Part shown: positions 11,041 to 25,431 of the stretch, piece after piece
Layout of the letters: every line of letters begins with the position of its first letter
Numbering within the stretch: the stretch's first letter is position 1
Made by a program: the position numbers and the translations under genes
DNA from: Brassica napus
Lineage: Eukaryota > Streptophyta > Magnoliopsida > Brassicales > Brassicaceae
Length of the DNA: 64,000 bases
NCBI RefSeq assembly: GCF_020379485.1
Contig: NC_063446.1
Coordinates: forward strand, 13,563,597 to 13,627,596
Direction of reading: 5' to 3'
The notes under the pieces: generated by a model
What the model saw: only the letters and a program-made list of their open reading frames with translations
What the model was told of the DNA's origin: nothing
Databases searched by the model: none

Positions 11041-12200
11041 CTTGAGAAGTGAAGTATTATGTGCGTTTATAACTGTAGACTCCTTTGGTGGAACCATTGT
11101 CTCCTCCACTGTGACTCTGCCTAAATCAGGCTGAAGAGGTGAGGTGGTTGTTGGAAGCTGATGTGTTTCATGAGCTGGGCCAGTATCGGTACAGGTGGGG
11201 GCGATGGAAGATTTGAGAGACGGTGAACGTCTGATGCTTTGAAGAGATTTTGAAATCGGACAACTTCAACTAAAATGTGTAGATTCTGCTGACAATGTCT
11301 TGGAGACATTGTGGGAAATCTCTCTCAAGGGGGTCTCCAAACCTGCTACTGACCTATGCTGGCAAATTAACTTCGGACACCGTTACTGATTCTATTTTCT
11401 GGACACCTCTATACTTGGAAGAACTTGGGAAGCAATTACGATCAGAATTACATAACATGTGGTATGTGTCATGTTTGAGTATACATTTATGATAAAAGTG
11501 TAAATGACCATCACCGGTTTCATTGTCAAAGTAGAAGTCCCGTATGTGCGCATTAAGGAATACACGTTTTCCACATGTTCATTTCTCCAAATACAAAGTG
11601 AAAACATGCTTGGAAGGTCCTGAGAAAAAATGTTGACTCTGCAAACATACAAACTTGTGGTCAACTTTTAAAATGTAATTTATGTGTTACGCACTTTGCC
11701 ATTTACACGGTCATAGCACACACGATTGTTCCTCAAATGATCAAAAACAGACTTTGGTGTAAAGGCTGGCATTGTCTGCAAGAACCAAATCAAATTCGAC
11801 GTCACATATATGACAATATCCCAGACAAAAGGTGAAAGAAGGAAGCGGAAAACCTCATTTAAGAGTTCAATTGACAAGGGGTTACAGAAACCAACTCCCC
11901 CACCAACTGATTTCCTTCCGTCGCTACTAAGTACTAATGGCTGAAGCTGCCGCTATGGAAACAGAAATTCAATTGCTAGGAACTGTGAGGATTCTCAAGA
12001 GAGGAATCCTTACCTTTATCTACAGTTTGGAAGATTGGATAAGAATGATTGAATGAGTGATCCTGGTTTTAGTGGGTCTAAACAGTTAAGGGTTTGTGGA
12101 ATGAATCCGTAACCGATGGATTGCTGGATCGGTAGGAAGAATCGATCGAATCCCCTACGGCTGCGATGAAACTACAAAATAAGAAACGCCGCGTTTCGAG
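11041..12200 (-). pseudogene. Decayed multi-exon gene on the minus strand, family not recognised
   Basis: Reading right to left, a leader-like stretch (12200-12018) ends in AAAGGTAAGG, a good donor. Several segments then look exonic because they start after AG acceptors and read as ordinary protein. One contains LSSDGRKSVGGGVGFCNPLS (about 11936-11842). Another contains MPAFTPKSVFDHLRNNRVCY (about 11775-11681). A third contains AHIRDFYFDNETGDGHLHFY (about 11555-11375), and a last one TGPAHETHQLPTTTSPLQPD, ending near 11022. They lie in different frames with intervening stops, so no continuous model can be built. The order and strand are consistent with one dead gene. I cannot name a family. 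Confidence 0.35.
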
Positions 12201-12438
12201 CACACCATATTACGCTTTCTATCAGTACAGGCTTAATAAAGCAGTACGCTCAGACAAAATAGGAATCCAAGCCCAACACATTTGGGGAAAAAAATAAATG
12301 AAACGGTGAGTATAGAGGATTGGACACATGTCTCTGGTTTAACAAATTACTAATGTGGCAGTATAAGACAAGAAGAAAGTTTTGTAATAATAGATTGATA
12401 GATAAATATATATTTTTGAAATCAATTTTACATTTGAT

Positions 12439-12977
12439 TAGAGGTGGACATTCGAGTACCATTTAGTTCGGTTAAGTTTGGATCCATGCGGATTTGGTTC
12501 GGTTTGGATCTTTGCGGATTTGGTTCGGTTCGGATAACCTATTTAAATTTTTTTCAAAAATTAAAGTTCATATATACTTTAAATTTTTTAAAATATAAAA
12601 ATAAAAATAATATTATAACATATAAATTTGAATAATGTATGCCAAAATACTTAAACTTAACGTAAAATTTGGTTTAGCTATTTTAAACATGTACTTATAA
12701 CTATTTTTATATATTTCCAAGTATTTTGGACAGTTTAAAAACACCTTATATATTTTGTATATTCTTTTACATATTAAACTTAAAAATAATTAATATATTT
12801 AAGTACATAAATCTGGTTCGGATATATTCGGATACCCGAAATATTTCGGTTCGGTTCCGGTTTTCTAGATACAAAAATTTTGAACTCATTCGGATACCTA
12901 ACCAATTTTGGTTAAAGTTCATTACTATTTTTTGGATTGGTTTTGTTTTTTTTATTCGAATTTTTTGCTCAACCCTA
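12439..12977. mobile_element. Degraded hAT-like element
   Basis: The left end is TAGAGGTGGACATTCG and the right end, reverse-complemented, is TAGGGTTGAGCAAAAAATTCG. The subterminal motifs (GGTTCGGTTTGGAT and TTCGGATACC) match those of the better-preserved elements in this window. The flanking octamers CATTTGAT and TATTTTAA match at only 5 of 8 positions, so the target-site duplication is doubtful. Confidence 0.6.
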
Positions 12978-14529
12978 TATTTTAATTGTGACAAAATTTT
13001 AAACGAAAATGATGATGGTTCATATTGATTTTGGGTATGCAATAACTTTTAAATCAAAATAAATTTTGCTATGTATGTGGTCCATTTAGTTAATCATTAA
13101 AAACTATTTTAGGCTCATTTAAAGAAAACAGTGGGCTGAACTTAAAAAAGTAACCACTTCAGCTTGTCAATCGATACTTCCAAATATTCTCTGCCGGTGT
13201 TGTGACGAATAGAAAGTGGGTTAGGTTAGGAAAGTGAATTTGTTATTCAATCCATGTTTTCGCTAGGTGATTTCAATAGCTTCTAAATAAATCTTAGTTG
13301 TATCGATCTCTTGTAAGATTTTTGAACATTACTAATTAATAAAATCTTACACTTCTCAATTAAGATATAAGAGATTAGAGTAATAACATAAATCAACATA
13401 ATACCTCTTGTTTTTTACAATATATTTACGGTAAACAAATCAAAATAATCATTTTAATTATTTTATATAGTATATAATTATATTTCAATGATATTGACAT
13501 TAATATATAATATATTTTAATATAAATATTTATTATTGAGACTTCTTACTCATATGGTTTTATTAACATTTGTATATTTGATGTAACAAAAAATTTAAAC
13601 CATTAATCCAAAAAAATTCGATGTGATATTTTTCGAAGCAAATGTCAAAATTAAAATATTAAGGTCTCGATACTCTTTCAATGTAAATTTGAAAATTAAC
13701 ATATTTATGTATTTTTAAATGGTACATAGTTTAACTTAAACAATATTAAAATAGATATATATATATATGTATTATTTAATATGAATATCTACTAAAAAAT
13801 TCATATTAATACGATTTTATGATAATTGTATCTTTTTATAACAAAAAAAATTAAGCCATTGATCACAAAATTTTCAAAGGGATTTTTAATATTTTTGTAA
13901 TATAAAGTCGTTTTAAAAAATTCAAAATATAACACATAAGAAAATGTTTAATTTTTTATTATATGGTTAATGTGATTGCTTGATTTCTTTTAATAATAGA
14001 AAATTAAAAGAATGAGGAATGATATAAAAATTGTTATCAAATCTTTATTATTTATAATCATTAGTAGTCATATATATGTTAATCATATTAAGTAACACTG
14101 TAACATTTATTTAAGGAAAGAATATACGCTTCTTATATTTCGGATTAATATAATATTCTTTAGCAATTGAATTTTGGACCTACAAATTATTCAGTTGATT
14201 CTTATGGTGTCATGTAAGCCAAATTATCAGTCTAATTAAGTGACACATCATCGAATCTCTTTTGTAATTAATACAAAATATATATTACAACTTTTTAAAT
14301 AATTCTCAATTAATTAATATATAGGGATATTCAAACATAGATCCGGATACTTGTCTTGGCTTGTCAATTAATTTTAGATAATTAGATGCTTAGCAAGAAG
14401 CTATGCATATATGGGAAATATTACCTTATTCAAAAACAACGATGAGCATCAGGTGTATACTGCCTTTAGGTTCCACATCCCATTGAAAACCACATTTTGT
14501 CACCCCTGTGCTCGAACACTTCCTCGATA
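12978..14529. other. AT-rich spacer, no gene seen
   Basis: Very AT-rich, with short A/T microsatellites (for example near 13757). No convincing ORF or terminal repeat. Confidence 0.6.
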
Positions 14530-14537
14530 GCCAGCAC

Positions 14538-15155
14538 TAGGTCTGGGCGTTTGGGTAATCGTTGGCGTTCAGATCGGGTTTTTCGGATTTCGGTTCTCTT
14601 TTATAACACCTCCTAGGTCCCATTCTAGTAAATTTGCAAGTACGGATCGGGTTCGGATATAACACATCGGGTTTGGATCGGTTTTGTATCACATCATAGA
14701 ACCCATAAAGTAATCATATATCATTCGGATTCGGGTTATATCGGATCAGTTCGGATATACCCGAAATAAAATCTAAAATTTAAAAGTAAAACATAAGAAA
14801 TATTTATTTATTTATATATAATTAAATATTTAAGGTAGTTGTTTAAATTTTAAATACTTATTGTTAGATAACATATCAAAATAAATATGAAATTGAATAT
14901 TTGAAGTATATATTCATGTTTCATATAATTATATTGTATATTATTTTGGACATTCGGATTGGTTTCTTCGGATATTTTTTTGGATTTTTCAGTTTTTTCG
15001 ATTTTTCGAGTTCGGTTAATAACACTTCGGGTTCGGATATGTTTTGTACCACCTTACAAGACCCATTCGGATATTTTTTACATTTCGGACCGGATACGGA
15101 TCAGATTTTTCGGTTCGGGTTCGGTTCGGATTTCGGGTTACGGACATTGTGCCCA
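14538..15155. mobile_element. hAT-like element with GCCAGCAC target-site duplication and trimmed right end
   Basis: The left end is TAGGTCTGGGCGTTTGGG. The right end finishes ...CATTGTGCCCA, which pairs with the inner part of the left repeat but lacks the last few bases. GCCAGCAC flanks both sides exactly (14530-14537 and 15156-15163). The interior is full of TTCGGGTTCGGAT subterminal repeats. There is no transposase. Confidence 0.8.
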
Positions 15156-15163
15156 GCCAGCAC

Positions 15164-18100
15164 CTAGGCATTTAAATTTACACTTGAAAATTCAAGACAC
15201 GTTCACACTGCACCATGAATTCTTCTCACGGGTGTGGATGGATCCAATGAAACTAAATCCACTACAATAATAATAATCTTCTTTAAATTGTTGCATAGGG
15301 TTTTCTACTTAAGATCTTATGCTAAGTATATTTTATCTTTTGGAACCAAAAACTCCAAATTCATTATTCTGTGTCATATGCTCTCTTTTCCATTATCATT
15401 CCACAAGAATCTTTGTTTCAATAAATTTTCATTTCACCTAATCCACAGGCATAAGAAAACAAGAGGTGAATCAGAACTAAACATGTTCAATAATCTGATG
15501 TCTATCAAGATATCTTGAAAACACCATCCTCTCCCCTGTAGCACAGAAGGAGCAACGCAGCAGTGGACATCCAACCTAAAGCAGAGCTTCAAAGACATCA
15601 GTCTAACTCAACTATGCAAGAAAGCAAACAAAAAAAAAACAACACACAAACCTCTTATAACAGTAAGAAAGTCAGATTCACCTGGGAAGAGACACATGCA
15701 ATGAGACGCGTTATACCCTTCTCTTCCTGTACCGAAAGTTTCAATCAATAAGTAATCTTCAAGCTTTGGCAGAAGCTGCATGATTAAACAACAAAAAGAC
15801 ACAACACACTAGAAACCGTAAACACTAACGTCCAAACAAAAAAATAACTTCAGCAAGAAATCTCAAAAACTTTGCCAACAGTTGTAAGTTAGTTATGTTG
15901 GAACACCCTAGCTAATGGTACCGTCAGTTCTCCAAACGCTTGTGGCATACGCGAGATGGAAACAGAGAAAACGATTCTGAAGCATATCAATCGTATTGGT
16001 TGTTGTCTTCATCATAGCTCGTTCAGTCAGCAAACCCACAGTTGAGCAATAATGGGTCAGCTGACACAGGTTAAATTTAAATTTTAGTTGTTTTGTAGGT
16101 CATTCCGTTAACATTATCCTCATCTAACCCACCTAACCCCAGTTCGACTTCATGCACATTCTTTATTTACTGATTTTTCTTAAAATTATGTGTTCTCTAT
16201 TTACTGATTTTTCTTAAAATTATTTTAGTTCTGAGCCAAGCCCAATTTATGACACCCCTAAAATCTAAGTTTGGGTCCGCCCTTTTTTTTTTGCGGCTAA
16301 CCTCTCTGCAATGAGAGAAGAGTTGTTTTGCTCTCACACAGCGGATTAACCGCAAAGGCACACAGTTCCGAATGAAGATGCAAGAACCGACACGCTTTCT
16401 TCAATTTGTGAATGTTAACTTCTTCCAAGTGTAGTTAACCAATCCAAACCGCATAAATTAAATTGATTATAACTCAATATTTACCTATACGGGTTTTGTT
16501 TTGGTTTTACATTTGTTTTGGTTTTGTTTTGGTTTTACATTTGTGATTAATTTCGTTAGGTTTTCATTTGCCTCATGTACATTGCTTTTGTATAACTTTC
16601 CCTTCAATAATTTAGTAAATGGTTTCTGACAACACTTTTTTCTCATCAATTAGAACAGAATTTCTTTGTATATTTGTTCTTAAGCAAGGTTTCTTTCTCC
16701 TGATGTATGCTTCTATTCTCTTTTTGCATTTATTACAATTAGAAGCTAAAGAAAACAAAAGATTATACTCCATTTGTCTTATAATAAGTGTTATTTTAGA
16801 TTTTTTTATTTTGTTTCAAAAAAATTGTCATTCTATGATTCTAATATAACGTCGTACATCAAATATAATTTTTATCCTTTTAAATAACCAATAGATTTTT
16901 GTTTAAATCATTCTCATTTAATTAATCATACATTAAATAGAAATATATTAGCTTGTTATACAAATTTCTTAATCTCTTTGAAAAATGTTAAAGTGACAGG
17001 AGTATAATTTTTTAAAGTACACCAAGTTCCAAAGCATACTATAAAGGAATTATCAATACTATTAAAAATACTATTAAAAGGAAAGAAGTCCTATAAATCT
17101 ACTTAAAAAAGGCTGTTGCACCTACTTAATTAATTGTTGGGCCATATAATAAATTAACCTAACTATAGAATATCAATAAATGTTTCATACCCGATATTTT
17201 CTCCTGCAATCAACCGGAATTTATAACTAAGCAAATCAAATTTATTTTAATCATATGTCGATGGTTTCCACCTTGCTATATCCACTTTCTTCCATATTAT
17301 TATACTTACCATATAAAAAAATTGTTCTAGACACATTTTAAATATATACTGATTGTAACACTAAGAAATAGTGAAATACTCATGTGAACATGAATCTGAA
17401 TAGTATTTAATTATAAAAGTTACTCAACGAAACATTTCCTACGTAAATTATATATATATATACCATGAAACATTAGTAATAGTTATGTACATTGTTCAAT
17501 GTTTATAAAACTATTAATGTCGATTGGTTTTAAGTTGCCCCTTTAACATTACTACCTGGATGATATATATACCATGCATTTTAATAGTACTGATCATTAC
17601 AAATGAATAACAAAAATACAATTTATTATATGAGAAATTTAATCAATTTTTTTTTAAAAAGAAATACTATAAGATTTTTCTAGGTTTTTAGCAAGTCAAC
17701 CGGTATCGGTTCACTGGTTAATAGCAGTTTTTGGGTTAATCAGTTTTTTAATTAATAAATTTTTATTAGATTCAAATTTTATGGAAACATATGAGTTGAT
17801 AGAACCTCTGATAGAATATTACATGAAAAACATAAGCTATTCTGGATTTATATATCCATCAGGTTTACCGGTTTGACCGTAGGTCCAAATCAGACTTGAA
17901 AACCATTGCTTATATCGTAATTTGTTTATAAACCACATATGTACCCTACTAAAAGGAGTTAAATAATTTGTATACTTTCTTCACACCATTTAAATGTGAT
18001 GCACTATTAGTCCTCATCATTTGATTTTAGTCGAGTATTTTAGTTTTTGGTGTTTGGTTCTATAAATATAGAAACCATTCAGGTTTTTACAAAGTTTGGT

Positions 18101-18890
18101 TAGGTCTCAGTTGGATTATTTTGGTTTTTGGTTCGGTAGCAAAGTTGGGAACCAGACCAGTTTCAAATTTTTAGTTCCATAAATATATGTTTTACTCGGT
18201 TTATGAAATCCAATTCAGCTTTGGTTTTTTTCATTTTGGTATGGTTCAGTTCGTGCTTTAGGATAAATATGCTCAGACTTATCCATTATCTTATATTGAA
18301 ATTTGTTTAAAATATATTTAATTTAAAAAACGCGGGTCAAAATCTAGTTAGCCAATTAAAACCCACTTTTCATATGTGGTGTTCCCATAGTATCCTTAGA
18401 TTCTTGGATACATGAACACCCACTTTGTGATGTGATATTGATCAATGGCCGACCAAATCCAGGAACAATGAAGAAGAAACTAGAAAATTTAAGTAGTTTG
18501 AAACTTTTTACAATGACGCAGAACACATTGATACAACATATGTCTATATACTATCTTTGAAACTTTTTTTGTTTCTAGTTGTAGTATTCACTGCATCTTG
18601 TCTTGTATCTTCCTTGCAATAATTTTGATGTGACTTAGTAGGTGAAGCTCACGATCGATCAGACGGGACGGGAGCTTAAATTGGTGGGTTCACACTAGAC
18701 GGCAGCTCGTTGGGACCATATGTAGGTATCTATTTGACTCTTAAATCATGCATGTGCGGTTTAAATAGCGGCTACTACTACTATGAAAAGTCAGATGTTT
18801 GACGGGGAAAAAAAAAGTATGGCCACTACTTAAATAGAAAGGAAAATAATAAGCTGGCACCTTTTTCATGTGGTTGAGGAACGTCTTAGC
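15164..18890. other. Long intergenic region upstream of ProT; decayed repeats only
   Basis: No gene is recognised over about 3.7 kb. The segment 15530-16090 is less AT-rich and may be a dead gene, but no frame stays open. About 17690-17910 has opposing ends (AGGTTTTTAGCAAGTCAACC on the left and AATGGTTTTCAAGTC reverse-complemented on the right) suggestive of a transposon relic. About 18020-18270 is a TTTGGTTCGG-rich stretch like the hAT-type subterminal repeats. Confidence 0.5.
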
Positions 18891-18897
18891 AAAACAT

Positions 18898-18904
18898 TAT
18901 AAAA
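18898..18904 (+). promoter_or_regulatory. Candidate TATA box for the proline transporter gene
   Basis: TATAAAA lies 47 bases upstream of the chosen ATG. That would leave a very short leader, so either transcription starts close to the ATG or another promoter is used. This is inference from position and sequence only. Confidence 0.4.
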
Positions 18905-18950
18905 GGAAAAAAAAAGCTCTTAGCTCCAGAGACTACAAGTGCTGGAAATC

Positions 18951-21083
18951 ATGAATGCCACAGGAGCTAAAAATCGCGTAAGCAATGTAAATGGCGCAGA
19001 ACACTTTGATATCGAAGTCCCTGACACTGCTCATCAGATTAGCAGCGGTTTGTCATTTGTTTTCTCATCCCCCCCCCCCCCCCCTTCCTTGTATCTTGCT
19101 ATTTAAAGAGACTTACCGAATATAGTAACATCAATAGTGTTTTTTTTTTGTAATCTGAGATAACGTTTTGGGTAGGTTTGTAATATATTTTGTGGGATGT
19201 ACAGATTCATGGTTTCAAGTGGCGTTCGTTCTTACAACCAGTATAAACAACGCGTATGTGTTGGGATATACAGGAACAGTAATGGTTCCATTAGGTTGGG
19301 TTGGTGGTGTAATTGGTCTTATTCTTGCTTCTGCTATCTCTCTCTACGCAAATATTCTTGTAGCCAAGCTTCATGAGTTTGGTGGCAAAAGACACATTCG
19401 CTATAGAGATCTTGCTGGATTCATTTACGGTAAGAGAACCAAACATGTTCCGTTTATCTTCTCTGTTCTTGCTTTCATGAAATGATTGTTCTCTTTTTTT
19501 TTTAACAGGTAGAAAGGCTTATTGTGTTACATGGGGATTGCAATATGTCAATCTTTTCATGATTAATTGTGGATTTATCATCCTAGCTGGTTCTGCTTTA
19601 AAGGTAGTAAACATCTTGATTTCTTGAATCCTTGTGAGCCAAGTTAGTTATTTTCCGAGTGTGTTCTGTTTCTACAGGCTGTTTATGTGCTTTTTAGGGA
19701 TGATCATACCATGAAACTACCTTACTTTATAGCTATCGCCGGTCTTGTATGTGCGGTTTTCGCCATTGGTGTTCCTCACTTATCTGCTCTAGGGATCTGG
19801 CTTGGAGTTTCGACAATCCTCAGTCTCATCTACATCATTGTGGCAATGGTCCTATCAGTTAAAGATGGTATATAACCTAAATGATGATCATGCTGCAGCT
19901 TCAACCATACTTATAGCTACTGATAAATCCGATTCTTTACGCTTATTTTTGTTATATTATAGGAGTGAAAACACCACATTCAAGAAATTACGAGATACAA
20001 GGATCATCAATAAGTAAACTATTTACCATCACAGCTGCTGCCGCAAATCTTGTTTTTGTATTCAACACAGGGATGCTTCCAGAAATTCAGGTTGAGACTG
20101 TTTTTTTATATTTTAATAAAAAGTGATTCTTTTTGTTGTTTATATGAAAATGCAGAAGCATAAATGATCTTTTATATGCTTTGACAGGCGACAGTGAAGC
20201 AACCGGTTGTGAAAAATATGGTGAAGGCTCTATACTTTCAGTTCACGCTAGGTCTTTTACCAATGTACGCGGTTATGTTCATTGGATATTGGGCTTACGG
20301 ATCATCAACCTCGACCTATCTGCTAAACAACGTTAACGGCCCTGTCTGGGTCAAAGCCCTTGCTAACATCTCAGCTTTCCTTCAGACCGTTATCTGTTTG
20401 CACGTAAGTTCCTTTGCATGATCTTTTTGGTTAGAGACAGTGTTTCACATTGGAAACTGATCTAGTATCAGAATTAGATTGATGGTCAAGAAAAACTGTC
20501 ATTTCGAATAGATATATTAGAGATAATATGTCAAATCTGAAGTTAGGAAGAGATTCTAACTATTTATAAAATATATTAATTATTTCAATTATAATCAATT
20601 GATTTTAAGCTAGAAATTCATCTGTTCGTGTATACTCAACTCTAAGTCTCTTGGCAATTGCTTCTCTTTTGTAAGTTACATCTAAGCTCATTTCTTTGTT
20701 TATAGATTTTTGCGAGTCCATCATATGAGTATATGGACACAAAGTTTGGGATCAAAGGAGGCACATTTGTGTTAAAGAACTTGTTGTTTAGGATCATGGC
20801 TCGAGGCGGGTACCTAGCGGTTAGCACACTTCTCTCGGCGCTCTTGCCGTTCTTAGGGGACTTCATGAGCCTCACTGGTGCAGTGAGCACAATACCTCTA
20901 ACATTCATTCTAGCCAACCACATGTACTATAAGGCTAAGAACGATAAGCTCAATACTATGCAGAAGCTATGGCACTGGCTTAACGTTGTCTTCTTCAGTT
21001 TGATGTCTGTTGCTGCCACTATTGCAGCTCTTAGGCTCATCGTTGTTGACTCCAAGAATTTCCACGTTTTTTCAGATTTGTAA
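18951..21083 (+). CDS. PROT1: Proline / compatible-solute transporter (ProT1-like)
   Basis: Seven exons join in frame with GT-AG introns: 18951-19047, 19205-19429, 19509-19603, 19678-19867, 19963-20090, 20188-20403 and 20706-21083. The product is 442 residues, the length I recall for Arabidopsis ProT proteins. It is an amino acid/auxin permease (AAAP) family plasma-membrane carrier of proline, glycine betaine and GABA. A hydrophilic N-terminus ([20 protein letters not shown]) precedes a run of about ten to eleven hydrophobic segments, starting with [20 protein letters not shown]. The start is the first ATG and gives the typical ProT N-terminal tail ending DTAHQISS. Assignment to ProT1 rather than ProT2 or ProT3 rests on its place next to WLIM2a. 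Intron 1 holds a 16-C run. No defect is visible. Confidence 0.92.
19069..19084 (+). repeat. 16-base poly-C tract in intron 1 of the ProT gene
   Basis: CATCC is followed by an unbroken C run to a total of 16. It is the second long C homopolymer in the window; the other has 32 bases at 6324-6355. Confidence 0.9.
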
Positions 21084-22886
<1,803 letters not shown>

Positions 22887-23289
22887 AATTTGAATTCTCG
22901 AACAATTATTAAGTTAATAAGGTTACTACCAAACTGGTTTCACTTTTGTCTTTGGCTTTGTGTATGTGATGTATTTGTCTTAACTTGTATTCATTCACTT
23001 CTTCATGTTCTTGTCTTCCATAGTGAACCATGCATGACAATCCCTTGAGTTTGTTCTTGTTGTGAATATACTTAGATTGGTCTGTGCCCTCTTGACCGGA
23101 CCGGCCTATTGGATCAGACGACTAATCGCTGTCTTTAATGTCCGGTCCGGTTCTTCATCACTAAAACTTAAAAAACGCGGACTTTTTTTAACATTGAAAA
23201 TCGATCTATATAAACACAAAACACAGATCGAATTGTACTCGAAAGTGTAAAGATACGAGCTTTGCAAAACTTGTGCGTTTTGAAGAAAA
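22887..23289 (+). other. 3' region of the LIM gene and promoter of the ARM gene
   Basis: The stretch contains the 3' trailer of WLIM2 and the short promoter of the next gene. ACCGGACCGG (about 23096-23105) and GGTCCGGTTC (about 23143-23152) are near-palindromic GC-rich motifs in otherwise AT-rich DNA. ATCTATATAAACACA at 23203-23217 is a plausible TATA element about 80 bp before the ATG. Confidence 0.5.
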
Positions 23290-25144
23290 ATGTCAAACAC
23301 AACCTCTGACCTCCATAGCCGTCTCCTCCGGTGAGTGGCGACTATTAATCATCTCTATCTCCGTCTTGTACTCTGTTTTCTCCCTTAATAAAAAGAAAGA
23401 ACCCTAATTTGTTAACTCTGTTTTGAGGATTCAGAGTATCTGAGCCAATAGCAGAGACTCTCAGACGCACTCAGTACACACCGCAAGAGAGCAGCAAAGT
23501 ATCCACCAAAGACGTACTCTTGTCTCTGTTACCAATCACTTCTCCTCCTCGCCTACTCGATGAAGAACAGAGTCTCTCTTCGATCAAAAGCCTCGCACTT
23601 GCGTGTGCCCTTCTCTCTTCTTCTCGTTCCTCTACTCACGAACTCCTCTCGTGGATCCCCGAAAGCCTCTCACTCGCAGGAGAGTCAGCATTTTCCGAGA
23701 TATCTCGTGAATATTTCAGTGACAACAACGCTGAGAGCAAGAGATTGGTGGTTGAGTTGTTGCCGGTTGTTTTGCCGGAGTTGAAAGATGGAATAGAAGG
23801 GAGCTCAATGGGTAAGGACAGTGATGCGGAGGATGTTTCAGCTCCTATGGCGAGAAAGCCAGTTGGTTATGCCATCCTTGCTGCTCACCAGCTCAGGTGG
23901 TTTGTGACTCAGGTCTGAGTTGTGTTATGAGAACAAGATCTAACCTTTAAGGTTCTGTTATGATTTGGAGGTGTTTGATGTCTAATGTTTTGGTAGGTGG
24001 ATAAGCCGAATCTGGCGAAAGTTTGCAACTTGGTGGTTCCATGTGCTTTGACAGCACTCGATCATTGGTCTCCTGATGTCAAAGTAAGTCCTTTTGGGAA
24101 CTTTTTAATAGCTTTCTTTCTACTGTTAGGTTTAAGGCTATAGTGAGTTTGATGTTATCTCTTTGCTTTGATGACAGAGACAGGGTATGATAACCTTTGT
24201 GCACATTGCAAAAAACGTGAGTTCAGGCGATCTCGGTTCGTATGGAGATGTGGTTCTTGATGCGTGTTGCCAGAACATAGCTTCTGATGACGAGATTTGG
24301 ATACATGTTGTGGAGTTATCTGTGCTTCTTGTGACTAAACTTCATCCAAATAATCCTCGTAGCTCATGGTAAATCCTCTCTTATCAATGGCATTAGGTTC
24401 ATAAGATTCGTTTTTTCATGGCGTGCTTATCTTCTTTTGTAGGTACGAGAGGATCATGAATGAGATGCTTGGTCACCTAGAACGCCAACCAAGAAACAAA
24501 GAGAGACGTATGGCTTGGCTTACATTCGTTGAGCCGCTCTTGAACGCTCTGGGGCTTTTCTTGCTTGCTCATTTTCGGCGCATCTTCCCTCTTTTATTCC
24601 AGTGGATGCATTCAGATGATGCCCAAACCGTTTTGTTGGTAATGTTCTTGTTTCACACTTTTTCATTTCTTGCGAATGTTAGGTTTGCTGATTCACTACC
24701 TGCAAATGCCATATAGGTTCTTGAGAGGTTGGAGACGGTTGTGAGGTTGACATGGATTAGAAACTCACCGGTTGTCCCAAGGTTTAACCCTCTCTAAACA
24801 CTAAATATTAGCAGTAACTTGCAGAAGCTTCGACATCAATCATCTCATACGATTATTTGGACGTTCAGATTGGTGGAGGAGCTCGTTTCCTTGTACAAAG
24901 AGTCATCTATGCGTAAGGAGCGTGATGAGATTAGACCTCTTATCCTACGTATCTTGAAGCTACTCCGCGAGTATGTTTTCTATTGCTTATCAAATGCACT
25001 GCCAAAGGTAGTTAAAAATCGGTGTCTTTTCTTCTTATTTTAGCTTTCGTCTCTCGCAGGTGCAAAAGGTTACAGTTTGAGTCTGCGTGGAGGCAGTATC
25101 AGGCGGATCCAAATCTGAGCACGGTTGCGGAATATATAATGTAG
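23290..25144 (+). CDS. ARM-repeat superfamily protein (At2g39910-like), function unknown
   Basis: Eight exons join in frame: 23290-23330, 23435-23912, 23997-24083, 24178-24368, 24443-24638, 24717-24781, 24869-24970 and 25060-25144. The product is 414 residues. It begins MSNTTSDLHSRLLRVSEPIA and ends STVAEYIM, and is alpha-helical throughout with Leu-rich stretches typical of ARM/HEAT solenoids (VVELLPVVLPELKDG; LILRILKLLREC). I see no signal peptide, membrane segment or catalytic motif. Its identity comes from overall resemblance to, and position beside, the WLIM2a gene as in Arabidopsis. The molecular role is not known to me. The gene converges on COI1 with only 284 bp between stop codons, so the two 3' ends probably overlap or nearly touch. 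Confidence 0.85.
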
Positions 25145-25407
25145 ACCAGCTCTGTCTGAACAGAGGCAGCTTCTCGTCGGCTCAGAGTCTTAGGGCTTGT
25201 AATAGAGTTTCATTCACTCTTTTTAATTAGAGAAATAACAAAACATATCTTCTGAATAGACTAGTTTTCTCTCTTCTTATTTCAATCTCTCAAAAGTCTT
25301 TATGGAATCTCTCAAAACTACAGACAATACACCAATAAAGAAAAATAGAATCCATTCGACAGTTCGTGGAAACCTCAAAACCAAATCTTTATGTACAAAC
25401 CTGCTTT

Positions 25408-25431
25408 TCATCATCATCATCATCATCATCA
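25408..25431 (-). repeat. (TCA)8 microsatellite containing the COI1 stop codon
   Basis: Eight TCA units; the last one (25429-25431) is the TGA stop of COI1 on the - strand. The rest lie in its 3' trailer as (TGA)n. Confidence 0.9.

Noticed and set aside
15530..16090. Possible gene upstream of ProT
   Set aside because: No frame stays open and no splice chain gives a recognisable protein.
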